Below are positions 1-6,974 of a stretch of 11,601 nt of DNA, piece by piece. The stretch lies in NCBI GenBank assembly GCA_019309945.1, contig JAFDFH010000042.1, forward strand, positions 1 to 11,601, in the 5' to 3' direction. The first letter of the stretch is position 1. Each line of letters begins with the position of its first letter. The position numbers and the translations under genes are program-made. The DNA comes from Deltaproteobacteria bacterium (GTDB lineage: Bacteria > Desulfobacterota > Desulfobacteria > Desulfobacterales > JAFDFH01). The notes under the pieces are model-generated. The model saw only the letters and a list, made by a program, of their open reading frames with translations, was not told the DNA's origin and did not search any database.

Positions 1-1849
1 CCGAAGAAAGCTTTTGCCCTTCATATTGTATGTGTCCCAAATATCCCCACTGTTGCGAGCAGCCGGTTTCATCTCCTATTTTCTCAAACAGGGTAAGCGA
101 TTTTTGATGATTTTCCAATGCTGAGTCAAGTTCGTCCCGGCCGAGACATCCATTCCCTAAAGCACTATACAGGCTCGCGATTTGTCCGGTTAATTGCCCG
201 GCTTCGTTTTTATTTCCATTCTCCGATTCTGATTGCATCGCCTCAAACAGTCTGATTGCCTCCTTAAAATATGTTTCACCCTCGGAGAATTTTTTCATGG
301 TGTAGTATATTTTGCCGATACAATCGTATTCTGATGCCATTTCATGATAATTCGACAGTTCTTTATGGATTCTAAGGGCTTCCTCGTGTTTTTCCAATGC
401 CCTGCCGGTATCTCCTTCAAGATAGAATGTCTGCCCCTGAAGGCTTAAAAATTTTGCTTCTTTTTCCCTGTCTCCAATCTGCTGAGAGATATACTGTCCA
501 TTTTGGTAAGAGGATATGGCATCTCCATAATTTGCCTGTTTACACTGGATTGTGCCCAATAGGACGAACATATCGGCTTGGCTTTTCAAAGGATAAGACG
601 CATCTTTTTGGAAAAATATGGCCTTTTTCAGAATTTCTTCAGACAGCTCAAAGAGGCCTTTGCCAGACATCACATCAAAAAGTCCCTTGGAGTGTTTGAG
701 AAAGAATTGCCCGTCGTGAATATTTTGAAGCAAATAGGAACAACGCAGGACATCTTCTTTTAACCCCATTTCATCCCTATTATTTCCATCTCGAATTTGA
801 GCGTAAAGATAAAGGAAATATTTTTTAAGGAACGCGCCGGCGTCTTTTGTTTCGTGAATTCTGTGTTGGCGCCAAAGTGAGGCTAAGCTGTTATTGGCCA
901 TCCGCATTTTATTATTTTCGTTTTCAAGAAATGGAGTAAGGAAGGGGTCATTTATCAGTGAACTGATTTTCGCATCATCAAATTCTGTGAGGACGCTTAA
1001 TTCATCATTTGAAACAAAAAAAGGAGCGATGGACAGCCAGTCAAGAATTTTGGATACATCCAGCCGATCGGCTTTTTCGGAAAATGCCCTGAACATTTCT
1101 GATACATCCCGGGAAGCAAAATCCTCATGAAGTTTGTCGAATAAATGAATTGCCAACGCTATGCCCAATGTTGAATTCTGCTTTGAAATCGTCTTTTCAA
1201 TCAGGTCCTCCGGAAGCGATAAACCCTCAAATCGTTGGTTCACATATTCTCTTTTTTCATCTTCATTGGCTACCCTAAAAACAAATGGGGAGAATAGATT
1301 CCGGTTCCTTGAAAGGATGTCCCCCTCCCTCTGTCCGATGATTATCTTCACATTGGCTGGAAGTTTTTCTTTTAATTTTGCAAAAAATGAAAAAATTTCT
1401 TCGCTCTCCAGGGTTGGACAGGAATCAATGATCCAGAAAAGTTTTTTTCGGAGATTTGAAGATGTTATAAAATTGAAGGCTTCCAATAATCTGAATTTAA
1501 AAGGCCGGATGTCCTGCTCAAAAAGGACGTTGATAAATCCACCTTCTCCGGGAAGCTGTTGCTTTATGTCTTCCCATGGGGTTGTTGAACTAATGAGACT
1601 CCGGCCATTTAACAAGCGAATAAAAAATCTGCATAAAAAATGGGAGGGGTGTTCGTGGGGAAAAATTTCGTCATAAAGAACCAGACCGTCTTCGTTAGCA
1701 CTGATTTCTTTGCCCATCCATTTTAAGAATCGGCTCTTTCCGCTGTCTTCCGGACCTATCAGAAGAGATATTTTATCGCCGGTTTCTGATTTGAGTGACC
1801 GCAAAATTTGTGTGGCCATTTCTTTGTTGAAAAGTGCTGTATTTTCCAT
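1..1849 (-). CDS. P-loop ATPase with TPR repeats (STAND-like), 3' end beyond window
   Basis: The frame is open without a stop for 616 codons from the ATG at 1849 to the left edge, so the gene is cut at its C-terminus. Residues 32-39 (GPEDSGKS) are a Walker A motif. A hydrophobic strand ending in Asp142 (LFWIID) is a likely Walker B, and KIIIGQRE near 168-175 resembles a sensor-type strand. Residues of about 200-390 are mostly helical with no motif I recognise. From about 395 onward, helix pairs of TPR type repeat (for example YGDAISSYQNGQYISQQIGD, then GRALEKHEEALRIHKEL). This order, NTPase then TPRs, fits STAND-class signalling or scaffold ATPases; the exact subfamily is not clear. The start is supported by a strong Shine-Dalgarno (AAAGGAGG) 6 nt upstream that overlaps the stop codon of the dehydrogenase-like gene, so the two are translationally linked. 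Function and partner are unknown. No effector domain is visible in the part present. Confidence 0.8.
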   Translation of the reverse strand, partial: MENTALFNKEMATQILRSLKSETGDKISLLIGPEDSGKSRFLKWMGKEISANEDGLVLYDEIFPHEHPSHFLCRFFIRLLNGRSLISSTTPWEDIKQQLPGEGGFINVLFEQDIRPFKFRLLEAFNFITSSNLRKKLFWIIDSCPTLESEEIFSFFAKLKEKLPANVKIIIGQREGDILSRNRNLFSPFVFRVANEDEKREYVNQRFEGLSLPEDLIEKTISKQNSTLGIALAIHLFDKLHEDFASRDVSEMFRAFSEKADRLDVSKILDWLSIAPFFVSNDELSVLTEFDDAKISSLINDPFLTPFLENENNKMRMANNSLASLWRQHRIHETKDAGAFLKKYFLYLYAQIRDGNNRDEMGLKEDVLRCSYLLQNIHDGQFFLKHSKGLFDVMSGKGLFELSEEILKKAIFFQKDASYPLKSQADMFVLLGTIQCKQANYGDAISSYQNGQYISQQIGDREKEAKFLSLQGQTFYLEGDTGRALEKHEEALRIHKELSNYHEMASEYDCIGKIYYTMKKFSEGETYFKEAIRLFEAMQSESENGNKNEAGQLTGQIASLYSALGNGCLGRDELDSALENHQKSLTLFEKIGDETGCSQQWGYLGHIQYEGQKLSS

Positions 1850-1855
1850 GAAAAA

Positions 1856-1863
1856 CCTCCTTT
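1856..1863 (-). promoter_or_regulatory. Strong ribosome binding site overlapping upstream stop codon
   Basis: The minus strand reads AAAGGAGG here, 6 nt before the ATG at 1849. Its first bases are part of the TAA stop of the dehydrogenase-like gene (1862-1864). It fixes the start of the ATPase/TPR gene and implies co-translation of the two genes. Confidence 0.85.
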
Positions 1864-2656
1864 AAGGCATAACCATCCCTCCTGCTACACTGATGTTCTG
1901 GCCGGTAATATAGCTGCCAAGGTCTGATGCGAGCAAGGCAACCATATAAGAAATTTCTTCCGGTTCCCCGAAACGCCTTAATGGTATTATCTTACGGATT
2001 TTCTCTAATTTCGCTAATGGCGGCTGGCTGCTTGTATCTCTCTTTTCAATTTCCTGAATACCCATGGATACGCAATTGACTGTAATATTGTACCTTGCCA
2101 GTTCAGCGGCCAGAGACCTTGTAAAACCTGCCACGGCTGCTTTGGCCGCTCCATAAACGGACATAAAGGGCGTCCCCAGGCGCGAGCTTTCTGAAATGAC
2201 GTGAATAATCCTGCCGAAGTTCTGTTCTATCATTTCGGGAATAACCGCTTTAGACCAAACAAATGTATCTTCCAGGATGTATTTAAGCTGGCGGTCCCAT
2301 TCTGCCTTGGTCTGTAAATGAAAAGGTTTCAGGTGCGGAATAAATTCAAGCAGGCCAAAATCGGTAACCAATACATCGATCCGCCCCTCTTTTTCTTTAA
2401 TTCCCTTGGTGAATCTTTCGACTTCACCGGGTTTATCAAAATCAAGCGGATATGTATTTACGTCGAATCCTGTATAATGCTTTACTTCTTTTTCAACGTA
2501 TTTGAGTATTTCGCCCTGAACATCTGTAGCGTATACAATCGCCTCCTCAGAGAGAAAAGTTTGTGACAACTCACTGGGGAGACATTTACCTGACCGTTGA
2601 GAAGCTATGATAACGACTTTTCCTTTTAATCCGTTATTTCTTAACGTTGGAATCAT
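1862..2656 (-). CDS. Short-chain dehydrogenase/reductase-like protein with degraded NAD(P)-binding motif
   Basis: The 264-aa protein has the usual SDR length. The C-terminal half is typical of FabG-like SDRs: the active-site strand with Ser155, Tyr168-x3-Lys172 (YGAAK), then RSLAAELARYNITVNCV, the RRFGEPEEI segment and the ending YITGQNISVAGG. The N-terminal half departs from the family. The TGxxxGxG cofactor loop is replaced by IASQRSGKC (about 17-25), the NNAG motif reads TDFG (98-101), and the position of the active-site Asn after Trp120 appears to be Ile127. It may bind cofactor in an altered way or act as a non-catalytic partner subunit. A purine-rich stretch (GAGAGAGGGA) precedes the ATG. 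It is followed closely by the ATPase/TPR gene and lies downstream of a palindromic repeat. The pathway role is inferred from its crotonase and CoA-transferase neighbours. Confidence 0.87.
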   Translation of the reverse strand: MIPTLRNNGLKGKVVIIASQRSGKCLPSELSQTFLSEEAIVYATDVQGEILKYVEKEVKHYTGFDVNTYPLDFDKPGEVERFTKGIKEKEGRIDVLVTDFGLLEFIPHLKPFHLQTKAEWDRQLKYILEDTFVWSKAVIPEMIEQNFGRIIHVISESSRLGTPFMSVYGAAKAAVAGFTRSLAAELARYNITVNCVSMGIQEIEKRDTSSQPPLAKLEKIRKIIPLRRFGEPEEISYMVALLASDLGSYITGQNISVAGGMVMP

Positions 2657-2676
2657 TTTTTTCGGTTCCCTCTCTC

Positions 2677-2704
2677 ACAATAAAATCGCAGCGATTATTA
2701 TTGT
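2677..2704. promoter_or_regulatory. Inverted repeat just upstream of the dehydrogenase-like gene RBS
   Basis: The arms 2677-2689 (ACAATAAAATCGC) and 2691-2704 (GCGATTATTATTGT) are complementary apart from one bulged base, around a single central A. The repeat lies about 20 nt upstream of the start codon at 2656, immediately before the purine-rich RBS. It could be an operator or a 5'-UTR hairpin. It has no U-tract on the transcribed strand, which argues against an intrinsic terminator. Confidence 0.5.
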
Positions 2705-2763
2705 CATATTTTCTTTAAAAATTCTTAAGGTTATAGATAAGCTACATTTTTCATGGTGATATT

Positions 2764-2907
2764 TAGTGTCCGTCCAGAAACGAGGATTTTTGTTCGAGAT
2801 CAAGGCATGCGAAAAATTTTCCGCAGGTATATAGTTGATATTCCGAGGATAAAATTTTGAGCATAACGCAGAGATCGGGCAAAAAGACTGTTTCTGGATG
2901 GGCACTA
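2764..2907. repeat. MITE-like palindromic element, copy 1
   Basis: The 144-bp element begins TAGTGTCCGTCCAGAAAC and ends with the inverted counterpart, which read from 2907 on the minus strand is TAGTGCCCATCCAGAAAC (16 of 18 identical). The interior aligns along its whole length with copy 2 (3316-3461) in the same orientation, including CAAGG at offset 37 and CCGCAGG at offset 57-58. No coding sequence is present. TA dinucleotides at both outer ends suggest insertion at TA, as for IS630/Tc1-type elements, but no transposase is in the window. A 76-codon open frame across it is taken to be chance. Confidence 0.8.
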
Positions 2908-2930
2908 TTTAATCTTTGCTCATAAATACC

Positions 2931-3278
2931 TTACGGAACCATAACCGTAATCGCAGCTACAGCAACCATAATTTTGTCTCTTGAACCATCTTTACGCAGA
3001 TGACCGTTTTCTATAAGGCCGCCGGATTCGACTTCAATCTCCTTTTGCCCGAACGGAATGACCTTCAAGACTTCATCCTTGTTTACCTGATCCGGAAAAG
3101 GGACGCTGATTTTAACCTTTACCTTCATGTCTTTCATGCTTGAAATCAGCTTACACTCATATAATCCAACCAAGGTACACCGATAAATGGTATCCTTGAC
3201 GGCTCGAACAGCACATTTGGTTGGATCAGGTTTGTGAAAATCCGCACCCATACCGACTTCAATTAAAAAGTTGCGCAT
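2931..3278 (-). CDS. Lin0512-family conserved small protein
   Basis: The 115-aa length and layout match the Lin0512 family of uncharacterised proteins as I remember it: an N-terminal strand leading into EVGMGADFHKPDPTKCAVRA (7-26), then a helix, then a strand with MKVKVKISVPFP, a VIPFGQKEIEVESGGL segment and a C-terminal strand rich in Val and Ala. Family members are small soluble proteins with no assigned reaction. The start has GGGGA 7-8 nt upstream. The gene sits between the crotonase and dehydrogenase-like genes on the same strand, yet is separated from both by a MITE-like element: 23 bp from its stop to copy 1 and 37 bp from its start to copy 2. No membrane segment or signal peptide is visible. 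Family assignment is from pattern memory and not verified. Confidence 0.8.
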   Translation of the reverse strand: MRNFLIEVGMGADFHKPDPTKCAVRAVKDTIYRCTLVGLYECKLISSMKDMKVKVKISVPFPDQVNKDEVLKVIPFGQKEIEVESGGLIENGHLRKDGSRDKIMVAVAAITVMVP

Positions 3279-3315
3279 GTCAATTCCCCTTTAAAATTGT
3301 TTTCCGTTATATAAA

Positions 3316-3461
3316 TAGTGCCCGAACGAAAAATAGATCGTTTTTCCAAGTTCAAGGAAGGCGAAGATTTTAGCCGCAGGAATACATTAGCGTATTTTGA
3401 GGATTAAAATCTGAGCCTGACGCCGAAATTGGGGAAAATAGCAGTTTTTGTTCAGACACTA
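3316..3461. repeat. MITE-like palindromic element, copy 2
   Basis: The 146-bp element has ends TAGTGCCCGAACGAAAAA (from 3316) and, read from 3461 on the minus strand, TAGTGTCTGAACAAAAAC (14 of 18 identical). The interior has a nested inverted repeat (GATTTTA near 3366-3372 pairing with TAAAATC near 3405-3411, and GAATAC near 3380 with GTATTT near 3392), so the whole element can fold as a long imperfect hairpin. It lies between the crotonase stop and the Lin0512 start and would be transcribed as part of the intergenic RNA. Confidence 0.8.
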
Positions 3462-3509
3462 AATAACCCATTGAAGTAATATTGCGCATACACTATATCG
3501 CGAAAAAGT

Positions 3510-4292
3510 TTATCTTCCTGAATACTTCGGCGGCCGTTTTTCATTAAAGGCCGCAATACCCTCCTTGGCATCATGGGTCTGGGTAAATAAATAGGTTATG
3601 CCATCCAGTTCTTGAGCCAAACCGTCTGAAATGGCCTTTTGTGAAGGAATTCTCAAACATTCCTTGATTTGCGCGATAGCCTGGGTCGCACCTTGGGCCA
3701 GTTCTTCAGCCACTCGGATACCTTCGGGAAGAAGCTGATCAGGAGGAAATACCCGATCTACCAGACCGATAGCCAGGGCATCCGGACCTTTGAAGGTGGT
3801 TCCTCGAATCAGCATATCGGTGGCCTTGCTTCTTCCGATCAGCCTGGGTAAACGCTGGGTTCCTCCGGCCCCCGGCAGCAATCCCAGGCCTACTTCCGGG
3901 ACTCCGATCAAAGCTTTGGCATCGGCCATGAAACGAAAATCACAGCAAAGCGCTAATTCGCATCCACCCCCCAATGTGTGGCCGTGTAATATGGCAATTG
4001 TCGGCTTCGGTAATGCTTCGATCCGGGTTAAGATATCCTGGGCAATTTTAATGTATCGACGGAAGTCTTCTTTCTTAAGGCTCAGGAGATGTTTAAGATC
4101 GGCCCCGGCCATAAAGATTTTATCGACCGCACTTCGAAATATAACTGCACGACTGTCCTGGTCTGTCCCTACTTGTTTAACGGCGTCATTTAACGGTTGC
4201 ATGAGTTCCGGACTCATGGCGTTGGCAGGGGGAGAATTCAAAATAATATGGGTGACGCCGTTCTTTTTTTCAATTTGGATTAATTCAGACAT
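3510..4292 (-). CDS. Enoyl-CoA hydratase/isomerase (crotonase) family protein
   Basis: The 260-aa protein has the standard crotonase length. Visible hallmarks are the oxyanion-hole strand MAGADLKHL (61-69), GHTLGGGCELALCCDFRF (104-121) carrying Glu112, and VPEVGLGLLPGAGGTQRL (131-148) carrying Glu133. Both glutamates sit where the two catalytic acids of enoyl-CoA hydratases lie, so hydratase activity (trans-2-enoyl-CoA to 3-hydroxyacyl-CoA) is likely. A C-terminal EGIAAFNEKRPPKYSGR tail is typical. The ATG at 4292 is preceded by AAGGAG at good spacing. It follows the methyltransferase gene after 59 bp and is in line with the CoA-transferase, so it probably belongs to the same catabolic transcript. 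Substrate chain or ring cannot be told from the sequence; other crotonase reactions remain possible. Confidence 0.93.
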   Translation of the reverse strand: MSELIQIEKKNGVTHIILNSPPANAMSPELMQPLNDAVKQVGTDQDSRAVIFRSAVDKIFMAGADLKHLLSLKKEDFRRYIKIAQDILTRIEALPKPTIAILHGHTLGGGCELALCCDFRFMADAKALIGVPEVGLGLLPGAGGTQRLPRLIGRSKATDMLIRGTTFKGPDALAIGLVDRVFPPDQLLPEGIRVAEELAQGATQAIAQIKECLRIPSQKAISDGLAQELDGITYLFTQTHDAKEGIAAFNEKRPPKYSGR

Positions 4293-4351
4293 TGGTTTTC
4301 TCCTTCAAAGAATTCAGTTAAATTAATCAAGATATACTCAATCGCTAAAGT

Positions 4352-5272
4352 TCAAAGTTGTTTGCGAGTAGCCTTGAAAACACCATATTGTATAGCTCCA
4401 CTTTCCAAATAACCCTTAAATGAGGTGACAAAGGCGATAAGCTTCTCAAAATATTGTCCTCCCTGGGCCTTATGGATCTGAAGACCTTGCGCACCCTTAA
4501 TCGCCTTATCGACTCGCTGCATTGAGTTTATGGCCCAATCCGTCAAATCGATTGCCTTCAACAGCGTGAAACCATGCTTTTTGAGTAACACGCGGTAATC
4601 CGCAAACGTTAACTGGTTTGTATCCTCCGGCCATAAATAAATGCTATCCGGAACAGCCTCGACGGGTCCCTTCAGGTGATCCGTGAATATAAACTCTCCA
4701 TTCGCCTTTAAAACCCTCCGGCATTCTTGCAAGAGTAAATCCTTATCCTCAATACCGTCAAAAGCATCCTGGCTCCAAACCAGGTGAAAAACCTCATCTC
4801 GGAAAGGTATATTCAGAGCGTCCGCAGCATGAAATGCCACCTTATGGATCAAGCCTGTCGGGCGGGTCAGTCTCAATCCACCTCGACAACGGTCCGGAAT
4901 CAGGTCTATCACATGAACCCGGCAGCCGTATTTATGGGCCAGGTAGCGCGCCGCTCCCCCCATTCCACCGCCTACATCCAAAACTAGCATACCTTCTCTA
5001 AAGTGGACCATATCCGCAAGCATTCGCGTATTCTTTATTTCGCCCACATGATCAAACTGATCAAAGCGAATCAGGTCGTCTTCGCTCAATCTGCCTATAT
5101 CTATCCCTTCATGTCGAAGCTGTCTTAAAACCACTTCCTCATTGCTTACGAAGGATTCCTGGTAGTAGCGATTTGCCTGTATATGCTTTTTCATAAGGGC
5201 ATTTTGTATCTGATATTTACTTGGGTTCCGGGGCTGTTTGTTTAAAAATGAATACAATAGTCTAAATAACAT
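4352..5272 (-). CDS. Class I SAM-dependent methyltransferase
   Basis: The 306-aa protein has a clear Rossmann-type methyltransferase core: motif I LDVGGGMGGAARYLA (98-112), the acidic ribose-binding end of strand 2 (HVIDL, Asp123), AADALNIPF (149-157) for adenine binding, VWSQDAFDGI (165-174) for motif IV, and ECRRVLKANGEFIFTDHL (183-200), the usual post-core helix and strand. The N-terminal ~90 residues and the C-terminal ~100 differ from small UbiE-type enzymes and probably define substrate choice; the general look is of the sarcosine/phosphoethanolamine N-methyltransferase-like group. The ATG at 5272 overlaps the end of the CoA-transferase gene by 11 nt, which shows translational coupling although the RBS is weak. 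A methyltransferase inside an acyl-CoA operon is uncommon. The methyl acceptor is unknown. Confidence 0.9.
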   Translation of the reverse strand: MLFRLLYSFLNKQPRNPSKYQIQNALMKKHIQANRYYQESFVSNEEVVLRQLRHEGIDIGRLSEDDLIRFDQFDHVGEIKNTRMLADMVHFREGMLVLDVGGGMGGAARYLAHKYGCRVHVIDLIPDRCRGGLRLTRPTGLIHKVAFHAADALNIPFRDEVFHLVWSQDAFDGIEDKDLLLQECRRVLKANGEFIFTDHLKGPVEAVPDSIYLWPEDTNQLTFADYRVLLKKHGFTLLKAIDLTDWAINSMQRVDKAIKGAQGLQIHKAQGGQYFEKLIAFVTSFKGYLESGAIQYGVFKATRKQL

Positions 5273-6467
5273 TTCTGCTTTTCAATAGCCGAATCTGCTT
5301 TTTGCTGAGACCCAGCAGCCCTGAAAATACTTCCTGGTTATGTTCACCTGATTTCGGAGACGATTTTATCTCCAAATGACTATCAACAAATTTCACAGGG
5401 CATCCAGGGACCTTGATTTCCCCCCATTGAGGATGAACGACCTTTACGATCATCTCCCGTTGGCCCAGATGGGGATCATCTGCAATTTCCAGAGAATCCA
5501 GAATCATCCCGCAGGGAATGTCATTGTCACACAACACCTTCATAACTTCTTTCTTTGTTCTGTTCGAAACCCATTCCCCTATGGCCTTTTCGATGAGGTC
5601 ACGGGCGTCCTTTCGGCATTGCAAAGAGTAAAGTTCGAATTCTTCGACGATTTTAGCTTTGCCGATGAGATGCATCAGCTTTTCAAAGGTACCCTGATTG
5701 ATCACACAGATGGCCACATAACCGCCCTCTGAAGTGCCGTAAATATTCCAGGGAACAACATCTTTTAACTGGTTTCCGGCTTTAGGCGTTTTAGAACCGA
5801 AAGCAATGTGGGTTCCAAGTAACGACCGTCCCAAACTGACGACGCTGTCCTGAAGCGATACTTCCACCCGCATACCTTTGCCGCTTTTCTCTCTTCGGTA
5901 CAATGCGGCTACAATGCCTAAGGCCAGATTGGTTCCACCGCTGCTATCCGCCACAGTCGCACCGCACCGGAGGGGTGGATCACCTTGGTTGCCAGTAATA
6001 CTCATTAACCCGCCCATCGCCTGAGCGGTCATATCCAGGCTGGGGTAGGACGCGTACGGCCCATAAGAGCCGTAACCGGTTATCGAGGCATACACCAGAG
6101 CCGGGTTACATCGGGTCAGCGCTTCTTCACTAAACCCCCATTTTGCCATTTTTTCTGTAGCGAAATTTTCCACCAAAACATCCGATTTCTTGATCAGCTC
6201 ATCAAAAAGTTCCCGGCCCCTCTCAGTATTAAGATCCAGCGTAATGCTCTTTTTATTGAGGTTGAGAAGCACAAAATAAAGATCCTCTTGTCCCTCCAGC
6301 CCGTAAAATAGATGACGATTGAGTTTTCCTCGAGTCGGACTTTCTATTTTGATAACTTCCGCGCCTAAAAACGCGAGCAACAACGTGCAGGTGGGACCGG
6401 CCTCATAGTGGGTTAGATCCAAAACCCGAATTCCTTCAAGCGGCCGATCTTCCTTCAACTTAGACAC
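5262..6467 (-). CDS. CaiB/BaiF (class III) CoA-transferase
   Basis: The 401-aa protein has the length and order of family III CoA-transferases: N-terminal LEGIRVLDLTHYEAGPTCT (10-28), LGAEVIKIESP (34-44), LNLNKKSITLDL (68-79), SDVLVENFATEKMAKWGF (95-112), then SLDMTAQAMGGLMSITG (143-159), where Asp145 sits at the position of the catalytic aspartate that forms the aspartyl-CoA anhydride. These enzymes move CoA between acids without ATP. The start is GTG at 6467, set by AAGGAG at 6475-6480 with 7 nt spacing. An ATG at 6471 in another frame stops after three codons. It is the first gene of the minus-strand operon and overlaps the methyltransferase gene by 11 nt. Family relatives include carnitine, formyl/oxalate and benzylsuccinate CoA-transferases; the substrate here is not determinable by eye. 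Confidence 0.93.
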   Translation of the reverse strand: MSKLKEDRPLEGIRVLDLTHYEAGPTCTLLLAFLGAEVIKIESPTRGKLNRHLFYGLEGQEDLYFVLLNLNKKSITLDLNTERGRELFDELIKKSDVLVENFATEKMAKWGFSEEALTRCNPALVYASITGYGSYGPYASYPSLDMTAQAMGGLMSITGNQGDPPLRCGATVADSSGGTNLALGIVAALYRREKSGKGMRVEVSLQDSVVSLGRSLLGTHIAFGSKTPKAGNQLKDVVPWNIYGTSEGGYVAICVINQGTFEKLMHLIGKAKIVEEFELYSLQCRKDARDLIEKAIGEWVSNRTKKEVMKVLCDNDIPCGMILDSLEIADDPHLGQREMIVKVVHPQWGEIKVPGCPVKFVDSHLEIKSSPKSGEHNQEVFSGLLGLSKKQIRLLKSRNVI

Positions 6468-6474
6468 ACATTTT

Positions 6475-6480
6475 CTCCTT
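6475..6480 (-). promoter_or_regulatory. Ribosome binding site that sets the GTG start of the CoA-transferase
   Basis: The minus strand reads AAGGAG, 7 nt before the GTG at 6467. No in-frame ATG is available at a suitable distance, so this site decides the start. Confidence 0.75.
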
Positions 6481-6490
6481 AAATGAAATT

Positions 6491-6516
6491 TTGACGTTAA
6501 ACCCTGTTTAAGTCAA
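6491..6516. promoter_or_regulatory. Inverted repeat with TTGAC...GTCAA ends, overlapping the larger hairpin
   Basis: The arms TTGACGTTAAAC (6491-6502) and GTTTAAGTCAA (6506-6516) are complementary apart from one bulged base, around CCT. The right arm is also part of the left arm of the larger hairpin at 6507-6561, so the two structures are mutually exclusive in RNA. It lies 24 nt upstream of the CoA-transferase start codon and could be an operator or part of an attenuator-like leader. Confidence 0.5.
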
Positions 6517-6561
6517 ATACTAAGCCAAGGACCCTGTCGGTGGCTTAGTATTCGACTTAAA
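6507..6561. promoter_or_regulatory. Long near-perfect hairpin upstream of the CoA-transferase gene
   Basis: The left arm 6507-6527 and right arm 6541-6561 are 21 nt each and pair at 20 of 21 positions around a 13-nt loop (6528-6540). Pairing can extend outward with several mismatches. It sits about 40 nt upstream of the GTG start. There is no U-tract, so a simple terminator is unlikely in either direction. It could be a 5'-UTR structure, a protein-binding palindrome or a relic of a small mobile element. Confidence 0.7.
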
Positions 6562-6764
6562 TAATGTTTCAAGGCCGGAAAACGGAAAATTAACTTATTG
6601 TTTTACAAATAAAAATTGCAATAATCAAAACATCTGATATTCAATATGATAAATTATATTTATTAAGATGAATATCATTTATAATTAATATGCCCATTTG
6701 TCAAGAAATAACATCATGCCTCGAAAAACCTCTATTAAGGACTAAGGGTTTACCCAGGATTAAT

Positions 6765-6797
6765 TAGTGCCTGAACGAAAATAGCAGTTTTCCAAAA
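6765..6797. repeat. Fragment of the MITE-like repeat (one end)
   Basis: TAGTGCCTGAACGAAAAT begins at 6765 and continues AGCAGTTTTCCAAAAG. It matches the left end of copy 2 and its following T-rich stretch. The characteristic interior of copies 1 and 2 does not follow, and no matching right end is found, so this is a truncated or rearranged copy. Confidence 0.55.
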
Positions 6798-6926
6798 GTC
6801 TCTTTACGGCCCACAACCTTAAATTTTCTTTTATCCCGCTCTCGAAAAGGGAATTCTTGTTAATTGCAAAAGAGGTCGTTGCAGATCAAATCAAGAATCA
6901 CTCAATTTAAGAAATGCCCAATTTCC

Positions 6927-6974
6927 TTGACTTAAGTCAAACAAATTTTTCCTTTGTTGTTTTATAAATATAAT
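6927..6974 (+). promoter_or_regulatory. Candidate promoter with FNR/CRP-like palindrome for the MoxR/VWA operon
   Basis: TTGACTTAAGTCAA (6927-6940) is a perfect 14-bp palindrome with the spacing of CRP/FNR-family boxes (five-base half-sites TTGAC/GTCAA around four bases). A perfect TATAAT lies at 6969-6974, with no good -35 hexamer 17 bp before it, which fits an activator-dependent promoter. The palindrome centre would be near -47 for a start around 6981, slightly off the classic -41.5. The regulator is not in the window. Confidence 0.4.

Noticed and set aside
1161..1676. 171-codon plus-strand open frame
   Set aside because: It lies entirely opposite the ATPase/TPR gene, whose Walker A, TPRs and strong RBS make it the real gene; the plus-strand product is low-complexity and motif-free.
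2675..2905. 76-codon minus-strand open frame
   Set aside because: It spans MITE-like copy 1 almost end to end, has no good RBS or recognisable protein features, and is explained by the repeat.
2764..3461. CRISPR-like repeats
   Set aside because: There are only two ~145-bp diverged copies with palindromic ends and a gene between them, with no short regular repeat-spacer pattern anywhere in the window.
3790..4326. 178-codon plus-strand open frame
   Set aside because: It is antisense to the well-supported crotonase gene and has no family features.
6507..6561. Hairpin as an intrinsic terminator
   Set aside because: The stem is strong but not followed by a T-run on either strand, and it lies between divergent genes where no terminator is expected.
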